A stretch of DNA of 64,000 nt, from NCBI GenBank assembly GCA_015999985.1, contig JAECRA010000021.1, positions 1-64,000 on the forward strand. Direction: 5' to 3'. The position numbers and the translations under genes were made by a program. The notes beneath the pieces were generated by a model, which searched no databases, was not told where the DNA came from, and worked only from the letters and a program-made list of their open reading frames with translations. The DNA comes from Comamonadaceae bacterium. Its GTDB lineage: Bacteria; Pseudomonadota; Gammaproteobacteria; Burkholderiales; Burkholderiaceae_C. Positions within the stretch are counted from its first letter, which is position 1; every line of letters begins with the position of its first letter. Shown here piece by piece: positions 27,345 to 37,034 of the stretch.

Positions 27345-27875
27345 TTAGATCAATCGTTCGCTGTGGAGCAAGGCTTGACCCACCTCATTGGGAACGAACG
27401 CAATAGCCTCCCCTGCTGCGGACAAAATCGTGCCGCTTGCAATGACGGTCGTGACCAGAGCGGTGCCCACACTGGCAGACGCGCTGGAAACCGCTCTTTC
27501 ACTAAGACGCACACTGGCCGTAGCGCCATCGCTGGCGCGTTCCAGCACATACACCGTTCCGTGGGCAGACACTTCGACAGCCTTGATCGTCAGCACTGCA
27601 CCAGACACCGCCAAAGCGACCGGTACAGCGACTGCAGTGCGCGAGACAGCGCCTGCAATCGCTCCCGTGACGAGCACAGAAGCCACGGGGAGCAAGGACA
27701 CTCCCATTGAGGCATTGCTTTGCGCCCACGCCGGGCTGCTCGCCCCCATCAGAACGGCGCTAGCGACGTACACAGACCGCCGGAGACGGCGAAGCGCTTG
27801 AATCGTATTTGAAGCCGAGGGCAGAACGCGGTTCCGCACGGACTGCGCCACATTGTTATGAACGAGATTTACCAT
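27345..27875 (-). CDS. Exported hypothetical protein paired with DUF2145
   Basis: A 176-residue protein. After an Arg-rich N-terminus there is a signal-like hydrophobic segment (VYVASAVLMGASSPAWAQS, about 34-53) followed by alternating Ala/Val/Ser-rich hydrophobic stretches. No family is recognised. The ATG at 27875 is chosen because it leaves a plausible signal peptide; the frame is open to 27926. It precedes the DUF2145 gene by 9 bases, which suggests a two-gene envelope unit of unknown role. Confidence 0.7.
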   Translation of the reverse strand: MVNLVHNNVAQSVRNRVLPSASNTIQALRRLRRSVYVASAVLMGASSPAWAQSNASMGVSLLPVASVLVTGAIAGAVSRTAVAVPVALAVSGAVLTIKAVEVSAHGTVYVLERASDGATASVRLSERAVSSASASVGTALVTTVIASGTILSAAGEAIAFVPNEVGQALLHSERLI

Positions 27876-28060
27876 GGGGGGCAAGTATGCACTCCACTTC
27901 ACCCCCAAAGCACCCCATCCATGCAATCAGTCGCCTCCTGATATCTGGCGAGTATCTCTAATCGATACTTTTGAATTAAAAGCAATCCAACCGATCACGC
28001 CGACAGATTCGATGTGGTTCAAGCTCTGATGGTGAGGGGCGAAACATTTCAGGAGCGCCT

Positions 28061-28897
28061 TCAATCGAACCTGAAGGCGGAGATTTGCGTTCGCATGACT
28101 TCATCCGAGAATACCTTGCGTCCCACGCCCTCCCCCGCAGCACCGGCCACCACGTGCAGAGGCAACAGATGTTCCTCGGCACGCGGAGGATGCGAAAGAC
28201 GGCCCGCCGAGCCGCTGGCAGTGTCCCAGTGCGCCAAGCGCGCGTTGCGTTCTGGCGCGGGCAGCGCGACGGTTTCGGTGAGCCAGCGATCGAACTCAGC
28301 GCTGATGGGTGTGGAGCGTGGATCTCCGTAGCCGCGCATATTGTGGTAACTCATGCCGCTGCCGATGATCAGCACCCCTTCGTCTCGCAGCGGAGCCAGC
28401 GCACGGCCGTAGTCCACATGGGCCCCGGCATCCAGACTGCCCAGCAGCGACACTTGGAGCACGGGAACCTGGGCATCTGGAAAGGCCACCTTGAGAGGAA
28501 TGAAGGTGCCATGGTCGTAACCCCGTTGTTCATCTACGGCGGCGTTTATATGGGCGCCAGTGAGCAAGCCCCGCACGCGTTCGGCGAGAGCCGGAGTGCC
28601 GGGGGCCGGATAAGTAATCTCGTAGGTATGGGGCGGAAACCCGTAGTAGTCAAACAACATACCGGGCTGAGCAGCGCCGCTCAAAGTGACCTGAGGTGCC
28701 AGCCAGTGCGCGGTCACCAGCACGATGGCCTGGGGTGGGGCAGGCAGGCTGCCCGGAATGCTGCGCAGAAAATCAGCAGTCTTGTCCCACGCGTCCAACG
28801 GGTTCCAGTCCATGAAAAAGCAGGGACCTGCGCCATGGGGAATGTAGAACGCGGGCATCCGGGACACGGATGTCGATGAGTCGGAAGGTGTGTTCAT
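28061..28897 (-). CDS. DODA-type extradiol ring-opening dioxygenase (YgiD-like)
   Basis: A 278-residue class III extradiol dioxygenase family protein. Likely metal ligands are the histidines in YIPHGAGP near residue 20 and LVTAHWLAP near 63, with a further conserved histidine in RGYDHGTFIPL. Family members include E. coli 4,5-DOPA dioxygenase YgiD; many have unknown physiological substrates. It starts at ATG 28897, divergently from a LysR regulator that starts 111 bases away, which suggests LysR control. Confidence 0.92.
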   Translation of the reverse strand: MNTPSDSSTSVSRMPAFYIPHGAGPCFFMDWNPLDAWDKTADFLRSIPGSLPAPPQAIVLVTAHWLAPQVTLSGAAQPGMLFDYYGFPPHTYEITYPAPGTPALAERVRGLLTGAHINAAVDEQRGYDHGTFIPLKVAFPDAQVPVLQVSLLGSLDAGAHVDYGRALAPLRDEGVLIIGSGMSYHNMRGYGDPRSTPISAEFDRWLTETVALPAPERNARLAHWDTASGSAGRLSHPPRAEEHLLPLHVVAGAAGEGVGRKVFSDEVMRTQISAFRFD

Positions 28898-28995
28898 GAT
28901 GAGGGCTCGTGGAACTTGTCAGTGCATAGTTTGATCTTTGACTGGCCCTTTTCAAAGGGCCAGAATCGCCAATCAGTTTTAATCAGGAGTACGAA

Positions 28996-29016
28996 ATGAA
29001 AGCCTGCCATGGATAA
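28996..29016 (+). promoter_or_regulatory. Possible six-codon leader peptide overlapping LysR start
   Basis: A strong AGGAG ribosome site at 28985-28989 sits six bases from an ATG at 28996 that encodes only MKACHG before TAA at 29014-29016. The LysR gene starts at 29009, inside this mini-frame, and has no ribosome site of its own at normal spacing. Termination at 29016 could let ribosomes re-initiate at 29009. This may equally be chance. Confidence 0.35.
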
Positions 29017-29908
29017 ATTGAGCAGCATGCGGGTGTTCACCCTGGCTGCGCAGGCAGGAACGCTCTCGGGTGCAGCGCGTGCTTTGGACATGTCACCTTC
29101 CATGGCGACCAAGCACGTGGATGCGCTGGAAGAGCGCCTGGGCGTCAAGCTGCTGCACCGGACGACGCGAAAACTCGTGCTGACAGAGGCCGGCGAGGCC
29201 TATCTGGAAGCCGCCCTGCGCATTCTGGACGATGTGGATGACGCCGACGCAGCCGCCACGGCCCAGAGAACTCGCGCCACCGGAGTACTGCGTCTAAATA
29301 TGCCCTTGTCCTACGGGATGCGGCACATTGCACCACTGATTCCTGTGTTCAGTGAGGCTCATCCAGCTGTGAGCCTGGAACTGGGCATGACAGATGCCCC
29401 GGTGGATCTGGTGGGCGAACGCTGGGACATGGCCGTACGCATTGGTCACCTGCACGACGACACCTTGCAAGCCCGCAGGCTGGGTGATTGCCGCATGATC
29501 CTGTGCGCGGCGCCCTCCTATCTCAAGCGCCATGGTGCGCCCAGCACCGTCGCCGACCTCGCCAAACACAACTGCCTGGGCTACACCCTCTCCATCACCA
29601 ATTCGCCCACGCTGTGGCGATTTGGACGGGAGGGCAGCATCACCCAGGCCGTGCAAGGGAATCTTCGTGCCAATAGCGGAGAAGCGCTCTTGGCAGCCGC
29701 GCTAGGTGGGCAGGGTTTGATCTATCACCCTACCTTTATCCTGAATGAGGCCATTGCCAATGGAAGTCTGACTGCGTTGACGCTGGACCATCCCCCACAC
29801 GAGTTGGGCGGCATCTACGCCGTCTGGCCCGCCAATCGGCACCCCCCCGCCAAAGTGCGGGTGATGGTGGACTTTCTGGTGGCTAGATTGGGCGCATCGG
29901 GGGGCTGA
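29009..29908 (+). CDS. LysR family transcriptional regulator
   Basis: A 299-residue LysR-type regulator: winged helix-turn-helix at residues 1-60 (LSGAARALDMSPSMATKHVDALEERLGVKLLHRTTR) and an effector-binding domain from about 90 to 295. The effector is unknown. It is divergent from the DODA-type dioxygenase, its likely target. The main ribosome site lies 19 bases upstream of the ATG and is better placed for a six-codon leader frame. Confidence 0.93.
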   Translation: MDKLSSMRVFTLAAQAGTLSGAARALDMSPSMATKHVDALEERLGVKLLHRTTRKLVLTEAGEAYLEAALRILDDVDDADAAATAQRTRATGVLRLNMPLSYGMRHIAPLIPVFSEAHPAVSLELGMTDAPVDLVGERWDMAVRIGHLHDDTLQARRLGDCRMILCAAPSYLKRHGAPSTVADLAKHNCLGYTLSITNSPTLWRFGREGSITQAVQGNLRANSGEALLAAALGGQGLIYHPTFILNEAIANGSLTALTLDHPPHELGGIYAVWPANRHPPAKVRVMVDFLVARLGASGG

Positions 29909-29976
29909 ATGAACGGGCTCCAGCCGCGAGCAAAGGGAGTGCACCCATCGCTGTGAATGCCAGGAGGCTGTCGGAC

Positions 29977-31545
29977 TTAGAACCAGTTCAGGCGGGCGAA
30001 AGCAAACAGAGCAACCAGGGCAAGCAGGAACGCCAGGAATGAAACTGCGATCACCTTGAGAAGGCTATTGGTTCGCTTCTGTTCCACAACGAGTGCCAGG
30101 AGCTCCCGCCTCAAATCCTGGCTGGGTCGCTGCGAGAGATAGCCATGCAGCAAACGGGGCATTTCAGGCAGCATCTTGGCGAGGTAGGGCGCCTGGTCTC
30201 GGACCTCTTTCCAGATGCGCTTGGGACCCAATTGCTCCAACATCCATTTCTCGAGAAATGGTTTGGCGGTGTGCCATAGGTCGAGGTCAGGGTCGAGCTG
30301 GCGTCCCAGGCCTTCGACGTTCAGCAGGGTTTTCTGCAAAAGCACCAGTTGAGGTTGGATCACGACCTGGAATCGCCGCGAAGTCTGGAACAAGCGCATG
30401 AGAACCATGCCCAGAGATATTTCCTTCAGGGGCCTGTCAAAGTAGGGCTCGCAAACGCTTCTGATAGCCGCCTCCAGCTCATCGACGCGCGTGCCCGGCG
30501 GCACCCAACCACTCTCCAGGTGCAGTTCGGCCACACGTTTGTAATCGCGACGGAAGAAAGCGGTGAAGTTCTGGGCGAGGTATTCCTTGTCGTACTGCGT
30601 AAGTGTGCCAACAATACCGAAATCCAACGAAATGTAGCGGCCAAAAGTTTCTGGCGCCACACTCACCATGATGTTGCCAGGGTGCATGTCTGCATGGAAA
30701 AAGCCGTCGCGAAACACCTGTGTGAAGAAGATAGTGACGCCGTCTCGCGCGAGTTTCGGGATGTCCACTCCGGCCTGGCGCAACCGCTCCACCTGGCTGA
30801 TCGGAATGCCCTTCATGCGCTCCATCACCATGACGTCAGAACGGCAGTGATCCCAGAAAATTTCTGGGATCAACACCAGATCCAGCCCCGACATGTTGCG
30901 CCGCAACTGCGCTGCACTGGCCGCTTCGCGCACCAGATCCAGCTCGTCGTGCAAGTATTTGTCGAACTCTGCCACGACTTCTCGCGGCTTGAGCCGCTTA
31001 CCGTCCGCAGAAATGTTTTCAATCCATCCCGCCATGCTGCGGATGAGGTTCAGGTCTTTTTCAATGACCTTCTGCATGCCAGGTCGCAGCACCTTGACCG
31101 CAACTTCTCTCTCTTTGCCGTTGGCGGTTCGCAAAACAGCGAAATGCACTTGGGCGATGGAAGCACTGGCGACCGGTTCCCGTTCAAAACTGACGAAAAT
31201 CTTGTCGATAGGTTGACGAAATGCCCGCTCTATCGTCGCTACGGCCACCTCAGCCGGGAATGGCGGTACGCGGTCTTGCAGCAACGACAGCTCATCGGCA
31301 ATATCCGTGGCGAGCAAATCTCTGCGGGTGGACAGCACCTGCCCGAACTTGACAAAGATAGGTCCCAAACGCTCGAGCGCCTCGCGCAAGCGCTGCCCAC
31401 GAGGCGCCGAGAGGTCTCGCCCCACGGATGCAATCCTGGCGATCAATCGCAGCCACGGCTTCTGGAAACTGGTGAGAACCAGTTCGTCCAGCCCGTAACG
31501 CAGCGCCACCCAAGCGATGGTTGTGGCCCGCAGGACGCTCCTCAT
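29977..31545 (-). CDS. ubiB: Ubiquinone biosynthesis atypical kinase/ATPase UbiB
   Basis: A 522-residue member of the ABC1/ADCK/UbiB kinase-like family, needed for ubiquinone production. Features are the [13 protein letters not shown] motif (KxGQ, near residue 77), an Ala-rich ASASIAQVH nucleotide loop near 125, [11 protein letters not shown] catalytic loop near 285 and a C-terminal membrane segment (about 498-520). The ATG at 31545 overlaps the ubiJ stop as ATGA. It is the last gene of the DUF971-ubiE-Tim44-ubiJ-ubiB run. Confidence 0.96.
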   Translation of the reverse strand: MRSVLRATTIAWVALRYGLDELVLTSFQKPWLRLIARIASVGRDLSAPRGQRLREALERLGPIFVKFGQVLSTRRDLLATDIADELSLLQDRVPPFPAEVAVATIERAFRQPIDKIFVSFEREPVASASIAQVHFAVLRTANGKEREVAVKVLRPGMQKVIEKDLNLIRSMAGWIENISADGKRLKPREVVAEFDKYLHDELDLVREAASAAQLRRNMSGLDLVLIPEIFWDHCRSDVMVMERMKGIPISQVERLRQAGVDIPKLARDGVTIFFTQVFRDGFFHADMHPGNIMVSVAPETFGRYISLDFGIVGTLTQYDKEYLAQNFTAFFRRDYKRVAELHLESGWVPPGTRVDELEAAIRSVCEPYFDRPLKEISLGMVLMRLFQTSRRFQVVIQPQLVLLQKTLLNVEGLGRQLDPDLDLWHTAKPFLEKWMLEQLGPKRIWKEVRDQAPYLAKMLPEMPRLLHGYLSQRPSQDLRRELLALVVEQKRTNSLLKVIAVSFLAFLLALVALFAFARLNWF

Positions 31546-32120
31546 GAACCAGCCTTACCGCCAAAAGAACCCGAATCTGAGCCCGAAGGGCCGGCAGAGG
31601 CCTTGCCGACGAATTGCCTCAAGCTGGCGGCTGCACTGCGCACCACATTCGAGAGCGTATGGGCTGGTGCATCGCCTATGAAGCGTGCAAGATCTTCCTC
31701 TGCGTCCCAACGAACGTTATCGACCAGCCAATTGACTTCAGCCGCGAACTGAACGTCTCCCTCGATACGTACACCAGGCTTTTCCCCCCGGAGGACGCCC
31801 TGCGCTACGGTCAGAGGAGAGGCATCGGTGACGGTAAGCAGAAGGTCTGGGGTGGCGGCGGGGGCCAGTTCCAGCAGTCCGGCGGGCGTGGCCATCAACT
31901 GCATGGAAAAATCACGCCACTGCATGCGGACAACGCGCCCTTTCTGCTTGAGCAGCCGCGCCTGGGCTTCAGGTTCCTGCATCAGCACATGGTTCAGGAA
32001 CAGCACAGACCGGTGCTGCATCTCATCCACCAGCCAAGCCGGAGCTGATAGTTTTTCTGTGAGCTTACCGAGTGCTTCGGACAGCAATGAAAAAGGGGAC
32101 TGTGTTGCCATAGTCCCCAT
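31542..32120 (-). CDS. ubiJ: Ubiquinone biosynthesis accessory factor UbiJ (SCP2 domain)
   Basis: A 192-residue cytoplasmic SCP2-domain lipid-binding protein (domain in about residues 25-135). UbiJ with UbiK organises the soluble ubiquinone-synthesis complex. The C-terminus is Gly/Ser-rich and likely disordered. The start is ATG 32120 or ATG 32111; neither has an ideal ribosome site. Its position between the Tim44-like gene and ubiB supports the assignment, because sequence conservation in UbiJ is weak. Confidence 0.88.
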   Translation of the reverse strand: MGTMATQSPFSLLSEALGKLTEKLSAPAWLVDEMQHRSVLFLNHVLMQEPEAQARLLKQKGRVVRMQWRDFSMQLMATPAGLLELAPAATPDLLLTVTDASPLTVAQGVLRGEKPGVRIEGDVQFAAEVNWLVDNVRWDAEEDLARFIGDAPAHTLSNVVRSAAASLRQFVGKASAGPSGSDSGSFGGKAGS

Positions 32121-32196
32121 TATCGGTCGAGTGGTGCGCGGCAGAGCGTCAGACCCTGCCGCACAGACGCCATTGGACGTCTCCTACCTTGACGAC

Positions 32197-33195
32197 TCAC
32201 TGCAGTGCTTGCACCCCGGCTACAAGCCAACCGCCTCGGCCGTTGCGGGCCTTGGTCATGTTCCAGACTTCGCGGAACGGACTTGGGCCAGCAGACAGGT
32301 CTTCGCGAATCATGCCGCTGAACTCGACGCTCGCCACGTAGGCGTCGTCGGCTTCTTCGATGCCGAGCAGTTGGGCTTCCAACATCACCACTTCAGTCTT
32401 GTTGGCTTGACCTGGAGCAGTACGCTCGCGCTCAGCCAGCTGGCTTTGAATCTCGGTGAGCATGTCATCGGTCATCATGGCGCGCAGCGCAGGGATGTCG
32501 GAGCGATCCCATGCGTCTTGCAAAGTGATGAAGTTGCGCTTGGCCGCCTCGGTAAAGCCACCGATATCAAAATCTGCGGGAACGCCCCAGTTTTGCGAAC
32601 CAGCCAGGCCGGAACCGATCATGGAGCCACCTGCCGCACCGGATGTTGCACCAGTGGAGTCGAAACGGGTGTTCTGACCTTCCCAAGGACGAGCCGAGGC
32701 GTCGTTACCGACTTTCTCTGGGCTGTACTGCCGCGGCGTCACCGGATTGGCGGCTCCCGCGCCTTGGTAGGCCAAAGAACCGTTATTGGAGCTGGAGCGG
32801 CGTCGCACCAGGTTGAAGACGACCACAGCGGCCAGAACCAACAGGCCAATCAGCAAAATATTGCCAAATGCTGCGCCCAGGCCCAACGAGCTGGCCAACC
32901 AGGCAAGACCCAGACCGGCGGCAAGACCACCCAGCATGGCACCCCATGGCTTGCGAGCAGCGGCTGCTGCACCAGCGCCAGCAGCACCTGCCGCGCCTGC
33001 TGCAGCGTTCTGGCCTGGAGCGTTGGGAGCTGCAGCAGGAGGCGTTGCGTCACGCTGAGTCACGTTGCTGGATTGGCGGCCCATGGACTTTCCGCCGCCC
33101 ATACGGCGCGCCTCTGCGTCGAATGTGAAAGCGCCCACCATGACCACTGCCAGAAGCAAGGTACAGAGGCGCGAAACGATGGCAGACAGTTTCAT
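32197..33195 (-). CDS. Tim44-domain protein
   Basis: A 332-residue envelope protein. A signal peptide or anchor (about 8-32) is followed by an Ala/Gly/Pro-rich low-complexity stretch (about 45-85), a membrane segment pair (about 85-130) and a C-terminal Tim44-like domain (about 195-330) containing FITLQDAWDRSDIPALRAMMT. Bacterial Tim44-like proteins are thought to act in membranes or lipid binding; the role is unproven. The ATG at 33195 has an AAGGAGA ribosome site. It lies between ubiE and ubiJ as in many relatives. Confidence 0.9.
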   Translation of the reverse strand: MKLSAIVSRLCTLLLAVVMVGAFTFDAEARRMGGGKSMGRQSSNVTQRDATPPAAAPNAPGQNAAAGAAGAAGAGAAAAARKPWGAMLGGLAAGLGLAWLASSLGLGAAFGNILLIGLLVLAAVVVFNLVRRRSSSNNGSLAYQGAGAANPVTPRQYSPEKVGNDASARPWEGQNTRFDSTGATSGAAGGSMIGSGLAGSQNWGVPADFDIGGFTEAAKRNFITLQDAWDRSDIPALRAMMTDDMLTEIQSQLAERERTAPGQANKTEVVMLEAQLLGIEEADDAYVASVEFSGMIREDLSAGPSPFREVWNMTKARNGRGGWLVAGVQALQ

Positions 33196-33249
33196 GTGGT
33201 CGAATCTCCTTAAATTAATATTTTCACGCAAGGGTAAAACACCCTAAGA

Positions 33250-33984
33250 CTAACCGCATTTAATGCCGACGTGTAGGGCAACAACCCCAGCCGTCATGTT
33301 GTGATAGTCAACGTGCCCAAATCCATTGACCTTCATAAGCGCTTTTAGTTCCGCTTGATCGGGGTGCATTCGAATGGATTCCGCAAGATATCTGTAACTT
33401 GCGTCATCTCCAGCCACCAGTTTGCCCAGGCGCGGCAATACCTTGAACGAATAAAGATCGTAGGCTTTTTGCAACGGCGCGGCCACGCGGGAGAACTCCA
33501 GCACCAGAAGTTTGCCGCCCGTCTTGAGGACTCGGGCCATTTCTCGCAATGCTGCGTCCTTGTGCGTCATGTTGCGCAGACCGAAGGCAACGCTGACAAC
33601 ATCGAAATATCCGTCTGGAAAAGGCAGCTTCTCAGCATCGCACACGGTAGTGGGTAGCATGACACCGGCATCCAACAGGCGATCACGCCCTGTGCGGAGC
33701 ATGGCTTCGTTAATGTCCGTGTGCACCACTTGCCCGCTGCTGCCCACCTTTTTAGAAAATGCCAGCGCCAGATCGCCCGTGCCGCCGGCGATATCGAGCA
33801 CGCGGTGGCCTTCCTTCAAGTTGGCAACCGTCACGGTATACGACTTCCACACACGGTGCAGACCGCCCGACATCAGGTCGTTCATGAGGTCATAACGCGA
33901 CGCCACGGAGTCGAACACGCCGCGCACACGCCGCGCCTTGTCTCGCTCGTCGACGTCTTCGTAACCGAAGTGGGTGGTAGCCAT
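33250..33984 (-). CDS. ubiE: Ubiquinone/menaquinone C-methyltransferase UbiE
   Basis: A 244-residue SAM-dependent methyltransferase that C-methylates the demethoxyubiquinol (and demethylmenaquinol) ring. The SAM-binding motif [17 protein letters not shown] lies near residues 62-78, and the family signatures [17 protein letters not shown] and RVLKPGG-like [15 protein letters not shown] are clear. The ATG at 33984 begins the conserved region ([11 protein letters not shown]); the frame is open to 34068 with unconserved sequence. It is followed by a small hairpin (AGGGT/ACCCT at 33231-33245). Confidence 0.97.
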   Translation of the reverse strand: MATTHFGYEDVDERDKARRVRGVFDSVASRYDLMNDLMSGGLHRVWKSYTVTVANLKEGHRVLDIAGGTGDLALAFSKKVGSSGQVVHTDINEAMLRTGRDRLLDAGVMLPTTVCDAEKLPFPDGYFDVVSVAFGLRNMTHKDAALREMARVLKTGGKLLVLEFSRVAAPLQKAYDLYSFKVLPRLGKLVAGDDASYRYLAESIRMHPDQAELKALMKVNGFGHVDYHNMTAGVVALHVGIKCG

Positions 33985-34042
33985 TTTGGGATGCAGTTCG
34001 TGTTGGGTTAAGTCTGTGGAAGTCGAATGTGCCACGCAGAAT

Positions 34043-34459
34043 TCAATGGTGGCCGCAGGCGCCGCCACTCTGTTGAATCATGGGTGCATCGCGATCAGCC
34101 CCGGCTGCCGTCAGGCGTTCTTCATACTCGCGCCACAATTGCTCCTGGCGCGAACCCAGAAAGTATAGATACTCCCATGTGAAGATGCCGGACTCGTGAC
34201 CGTCTGAAAACGCTGGTTGCACGGCGTAATTGCCTACAGGATCCAGACCGGTGATAGTGACCAGGCGCTTTCCGGTCTGCAGAACCTCCTGACCAGGGCC
34301 ATGGCCTTTGACCTCGGCAGAGGGTGAGTACACCCGCATCAATTCGAAAGGAATACTAAAGCGCGTTCCGTCCGGCCACGCCAGTTCAAGAACACGCGAT
34401 TTGGCATGGACGACAAGCGTCTCGGGTGCAGAGACTGGCGTGGAGGCGGGGCTGGACAT
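34043..34459 (-). CDS. DUF971 (GBBH-like N-terminal domain) protein
   Basis: A 138-residue protein consisting of a DUF971 domain, the N-terminal fold of gamma-butyrobetaine hydroxylase, without the catalytic oxygenase part. Conserved features are [27 protein letters not shown] and [19 protein letters not shown]. In Betaproteobacteria it is regularly next to ubiE. The domain is suggested to bind metal or to act in Fe-S or quinone maturation, but this is unproven. It ends with Cys-Gly-His-His, a possible metal ligand set. Confidence 0.9.
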   Translation of the reverse strand: MSSPASTPVSAPETLVVHAKSRVLELAWPDGTRFSIPFELMRVYSPSAEVKGHGPGQEVLQTGKRLVTITGLDPVGNYAVQPAFSDGHESGIFTWEYLYFLGSRQEQLWREYEERLTAAGADRDAPMIQQSGGACGHH

Positions 34460-34560
34460 GTGTTGAATGATCAGGGACTGTGTAATTCACCCGATTGTGA
34501 CGCTCATCGCCCTGCTTGTGCCGATCTCCGGCGATCTCATCAGGTTATAGTGGCGGCGCT

Positions 34561-35631
34561 ATGAACACCCCCTCCCTGCAACGCATTGTTTTCCTGCTGC
34601 TGCTGGCCTTGATCACAATCGCTTTCGGGTGGTTGCTCAAGCCCTTCTTTGGCGCGGTGTTCTGGGCCATGACGCTGGCGTTGATGTTTGACCCCATTTA
34701 CCAGCGCATTCGCGCCAAGTTTCGCGGTCGCAGCAACCTGGCGGCGCTCGCGACGCTGTTGCTCTGCCTGGTGATTGTCATTTTGCCCATGGCCTTGGTC
34801 ACGTCCACCCTGATCACTGAAGTCACAGGTGTTACTCAGCGAATCAAAGCGGGAGACATCAACTTTCGCGCCTATTTTCAACAGATTCTCACCGCCTTGC
34901 CGCACTGGCTGCTCGACTGGCTGGATCGTCTGGGGCTCTCCAACCTTCAAGGTGTACTTGATCGCCTCTCCGCCGGTCTGGCACAAGGTGGGCAAATGTT
35001 GGCGACCAATGCGCTGGCCATCGGTCAAAACACCTTCGACTTCCTGGTCAGCTTCGTGATCATGATGTATTTGCTTTTTTTCCTGCTGCGTGACGGACGG
35101 GGTCTGGCCAGGATGGTGCGCGATTCCATACCGCTGGAGCGTGAACACACCCGCTACCTGCTCTCCAAGTTCGCGACTGTGGTTCGTGCCACGGTCAAAG
35201 GCAATGTGCTGGTCGCCTTGGCACAAGGGGCTCTGGGCGGTTTGGCCTTCTGGGCTCTGGGTATTCATGCAGCGGTCTTCTGGGGCGTCGTGATGGCGCT
35301 GCTGTCGCTGCTGCCGGCCATTGGCGCCGCCCTGGTCTGGGGCCCCGTAGCCATCTACCTGCTGTCCACAGGCTCGGTCTTGTCTGGTGTCGGCCTGATC
35401 ATGTGGGGCGTTCTGGTGATTGGCCTGTCTGATAACGTCTTGCGCCCCCTGCTGGTGGGCAAAGATACCAAGATGCCGGACTACCTGGTGCTGGTGAGCA
35501 CCATTGGTGGCATGTCGCTGTTTGGCATCAACGGCTTCGTCATTGGCCCCACCATTGCAGCCATGTTTATCGCGTTTTGGGCGCTTTTCAATCACAAAGA
35601 AGAAGACCTGAAGCCGGACGCGGAGCGCTGA
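34561..35631 (+). CDS. AI-2E family transporter (PerM-like)
   Basis: A 356-residue inner-membrane protein with about eight membrane segments: two at the N-terminus (5-50), one near 70, a soluble part with amphipathic helices (95-150), then the C-terminal bundle (155-340). Conserved SLLPAIGAALVWGPVAIYL and VIGPTIAAMFIAFW segments define the AI-2E/PerM family. Members are proposed exporters of small molecules or Na+/H+ antiporters; the substrate is unknown. The ATG at 34561 directly precedes the first membrane segment. Confidence 0.92.
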   Translation: MNTPSLQRIVFLLLLALITIAFGWLLKPFFGAVFWAMTLALMFDPIYQRIRAKFRGRSNLAALATLLLCLVIVILPMALVTSTLITEVTGVTQRIKAGDINFRAYFQQILTALPHWLLDWLDRLGLSNLQGVLDRLSAGLAQGGQMLATNALAIGQNTFDFLVSFVIMMYLLFFLLRDGRGLARMVRDSIPLEREHTRYLLSKFATVVRATVKGNVLVALAQGALGGLAFWALGIHAAVFWGVVMALLSLLPAIGAALVWGPVAIYLLSTGSVLSGVGLIMWGVLVIGLSDNVLRPLLVGKDTKMPDYLVLVSTIGGMSLFGINGFVIGPTIAAMFIAFWALFNHKEEDLKPDAER

Positions 35632-35743
35632 CGCGGCTTTCCCCGCCTCACTCGTGGGAAAGACTCATTGAACAGAAATAGTAAAATGAATTCTTTTTAA
35701 TTCACTTATTCACTCATAGCGTGCGAATAAGAACCACGATTAC

Positions 35744-36178
35744 ATGAAAAGAATTCATTATTCTCTGGTGGGCGCTTTGGTTGCCATGGCTCTCAGCACA
35801 GGGTGTGCGTACCGCACCGATTCCAATATCCCCTCAGACGCACCGGAAAGTGCTGCCATCAGCACGGGCAGCAATCCTGCGTTAAGCGCCGCGCAGAAAA
35901 CAGCCGCCATTAAAGCTGCTCGCAACAAGGTGCAGATCTCCGGAGATGCTCTGCCAGGCAAGAAGTACGAAGAAATTGGCGCAATTGAAGTCAGCGTCAA
36001 GAAGCTGACCGTGTTCCATAAAGATCCAACCAAAGAGCAAGCGGACGAAGTTCTGCGAGAAAAAGCTGTGGCTATCGGCGCTGATGCGGTCGTCAACGTG
36101 ATCTACAAAAGCGGAATTGGATTTACCACCTGGGGCTATATGGACGCAGAGGGAACCGGCGTCAAGTTCGTCGAATAG
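35744..36178 (+). CDS. Predicted lipoprotein
   Basis: A 144-residue lipoprotein with signal peptide and lipobox LSTGC at residues 17-21. The mature part has a polar linker and a compact C-terminal domain (about 75-144) with KYEEIGAIEVSVKKL and AIGADAVVNVIYKSGIG, which resembles the small YbjQ-like/heavy-metal-binding alpha/beta fold (an impression, not a firm match). It starts at ATG 35744. The region upstream is A/T-rich and likely contains its promoter. The stop codon reads TAGGGCGAACAC, similar to other gene ends in this window. Confidence 0.8.
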   Translation: MKRIHYSLVGALVAMALSTGCAYRTDSNIPSDAPESAAISTGSNPALSAAQKTAAIKAARNKVQISGDALPGKKYEEIGAIEVSVKKLTVFHKDPTKEQADEVLREKAVAIGADAVVNVIYKSGIGFTTWGYMDAEGTGVKFVE

Positions 36179-36256
36179 GGCGAACACATCCACGCTGAGC
36201 GTGAGCACTCTCTGAAGCGGCAGGCGATGGAAAGCGCTGACCCTGCTGCTTCCTGC

Positions 36257-37018
36257 TCAGGCGCGTGACTTTTTCCAGTCGCGGTAGGCGGACGAACCCC
36301 AGAGCCTGCAAAGGCTGCTGACGTGCCAGATCAAGTGCCTCAGGTTTCGATGACTGGCGCGTTGTCCAGCATGCTCCACGACGGCATCTGGAGCGCGCAC
36401 CAAGCCCCAACCTGCCAGCTGCAGGCGAAGACAGAAATCAACGTCTTCACAATACATGTGATAACGCTCATCGAATCCACCGATCTGCTCATAGGTCTCG
36501 CGGCGCACCAGCAGACAGGCGGCATTGACCCAATCAGGCTCTGTGCCTGCGGAAACTTCTTGCCGCGTTGCGCCTAGATAGCGAGCTATGAGACGCGCGG
36601 GCGTGGGTAGCAGTCGTTCGCTGTCACTGGGCTTGCCGGTACTGTCCAATTGCCGTGGATAGGATACGCCCGCAGCGGGCAATTGGCTCAGCCTGTGGGC
36701 CATGGCGGCCAGGGGGTTGCCACGAAAACGCAGATCGGGGTTGAGCACAGCAAACAAGTCGCTGGGAAGCAACGCCGCATCACGCGCAAACGCGTGGTTG
36801 TGATTGGCACCGAACCCCTGCGGCGTTTCGTTTTTGCTCACGACCAATTCGAATGGAAATTGACTGGTGCTCAAAGCCGCTGCCAGCTCGGGCTCTGGCT
36901 GGTTCAAGGTGAGAATCAGGCGACGCAAACCCGGCTCTTTCAGAGCCGCCAGATCACCAAGCAGTACCAGCACATCACTGCCGTGCCCATGGCTGATAAG
37001 CGAAGCTGTGATCTTCAT
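36257..37018 (-). CDS. Glycosyltransferase family 2 (rhamnosyltransferase-like)
   Basis: A 253-residue cytoplasmic GT-A fold glycosyltransferase lacking membrane segments. It shows the DxD-equivalent region ALLPSDLFAVLNPDLRF, the acceptor loop NAACLLVRRETYEQIGGFDERYHMYCEDVDFCLRLQLAGW and a C-terminal His-rich segment, as in dTDP-rhamnosyltransferases. It probably adds rhamnose to the growing glycan. It is the last gene of the sugar operon, 16 bases after rfbC. The ATG at 37018 (MKITASLISHG) is chosen because upstream sequence overlaps rfbC. Confidence 0.88.
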   Translation of the reverse strand: MKITASLISHGHGSDVLVLLGDLAALKEPGLRRLILTLNQPEPELAAALSTSQFPFELVVSKNETPQGFGANHNHAFARDAALLPSDLFAVLNPDLRFRGNPLAAMAHRLSQLPAAGVSYPRQLDSTGKPSDSERLLPTPARLIARYLGATRQEVSAGTEPDWVNAACLLVRRETYEQIGGFDERYHMYCEDVDFCLRLQLAGWGLVRAPDAVVEHAGQRASHRNLRHLIWHVSSLCRLWGSSAYRDWKKSRA

Positions 37019-37034
37019 GCCAGAGCGCAACGCC

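Noticed and set aside
30349-31752. 467-codon plus-strand open frame
   Set aside because: It lies opposite ubiB and ubiJ, which have clear motifs and overlapping start/stop codons; the antisense product has no recognisable domain.
31828-33213. 461-codon plus-strand open frame
   Set aside because: It is antisense to ubiJ and the Tim44-domain gene, both well supported.
34540-35595. 351-codon minus-strand open frame
   Set aside because: It is antisense to the AI-2E transporter; its composition (Gln/His/Asp-rich) is the mirror of a membrane protein.
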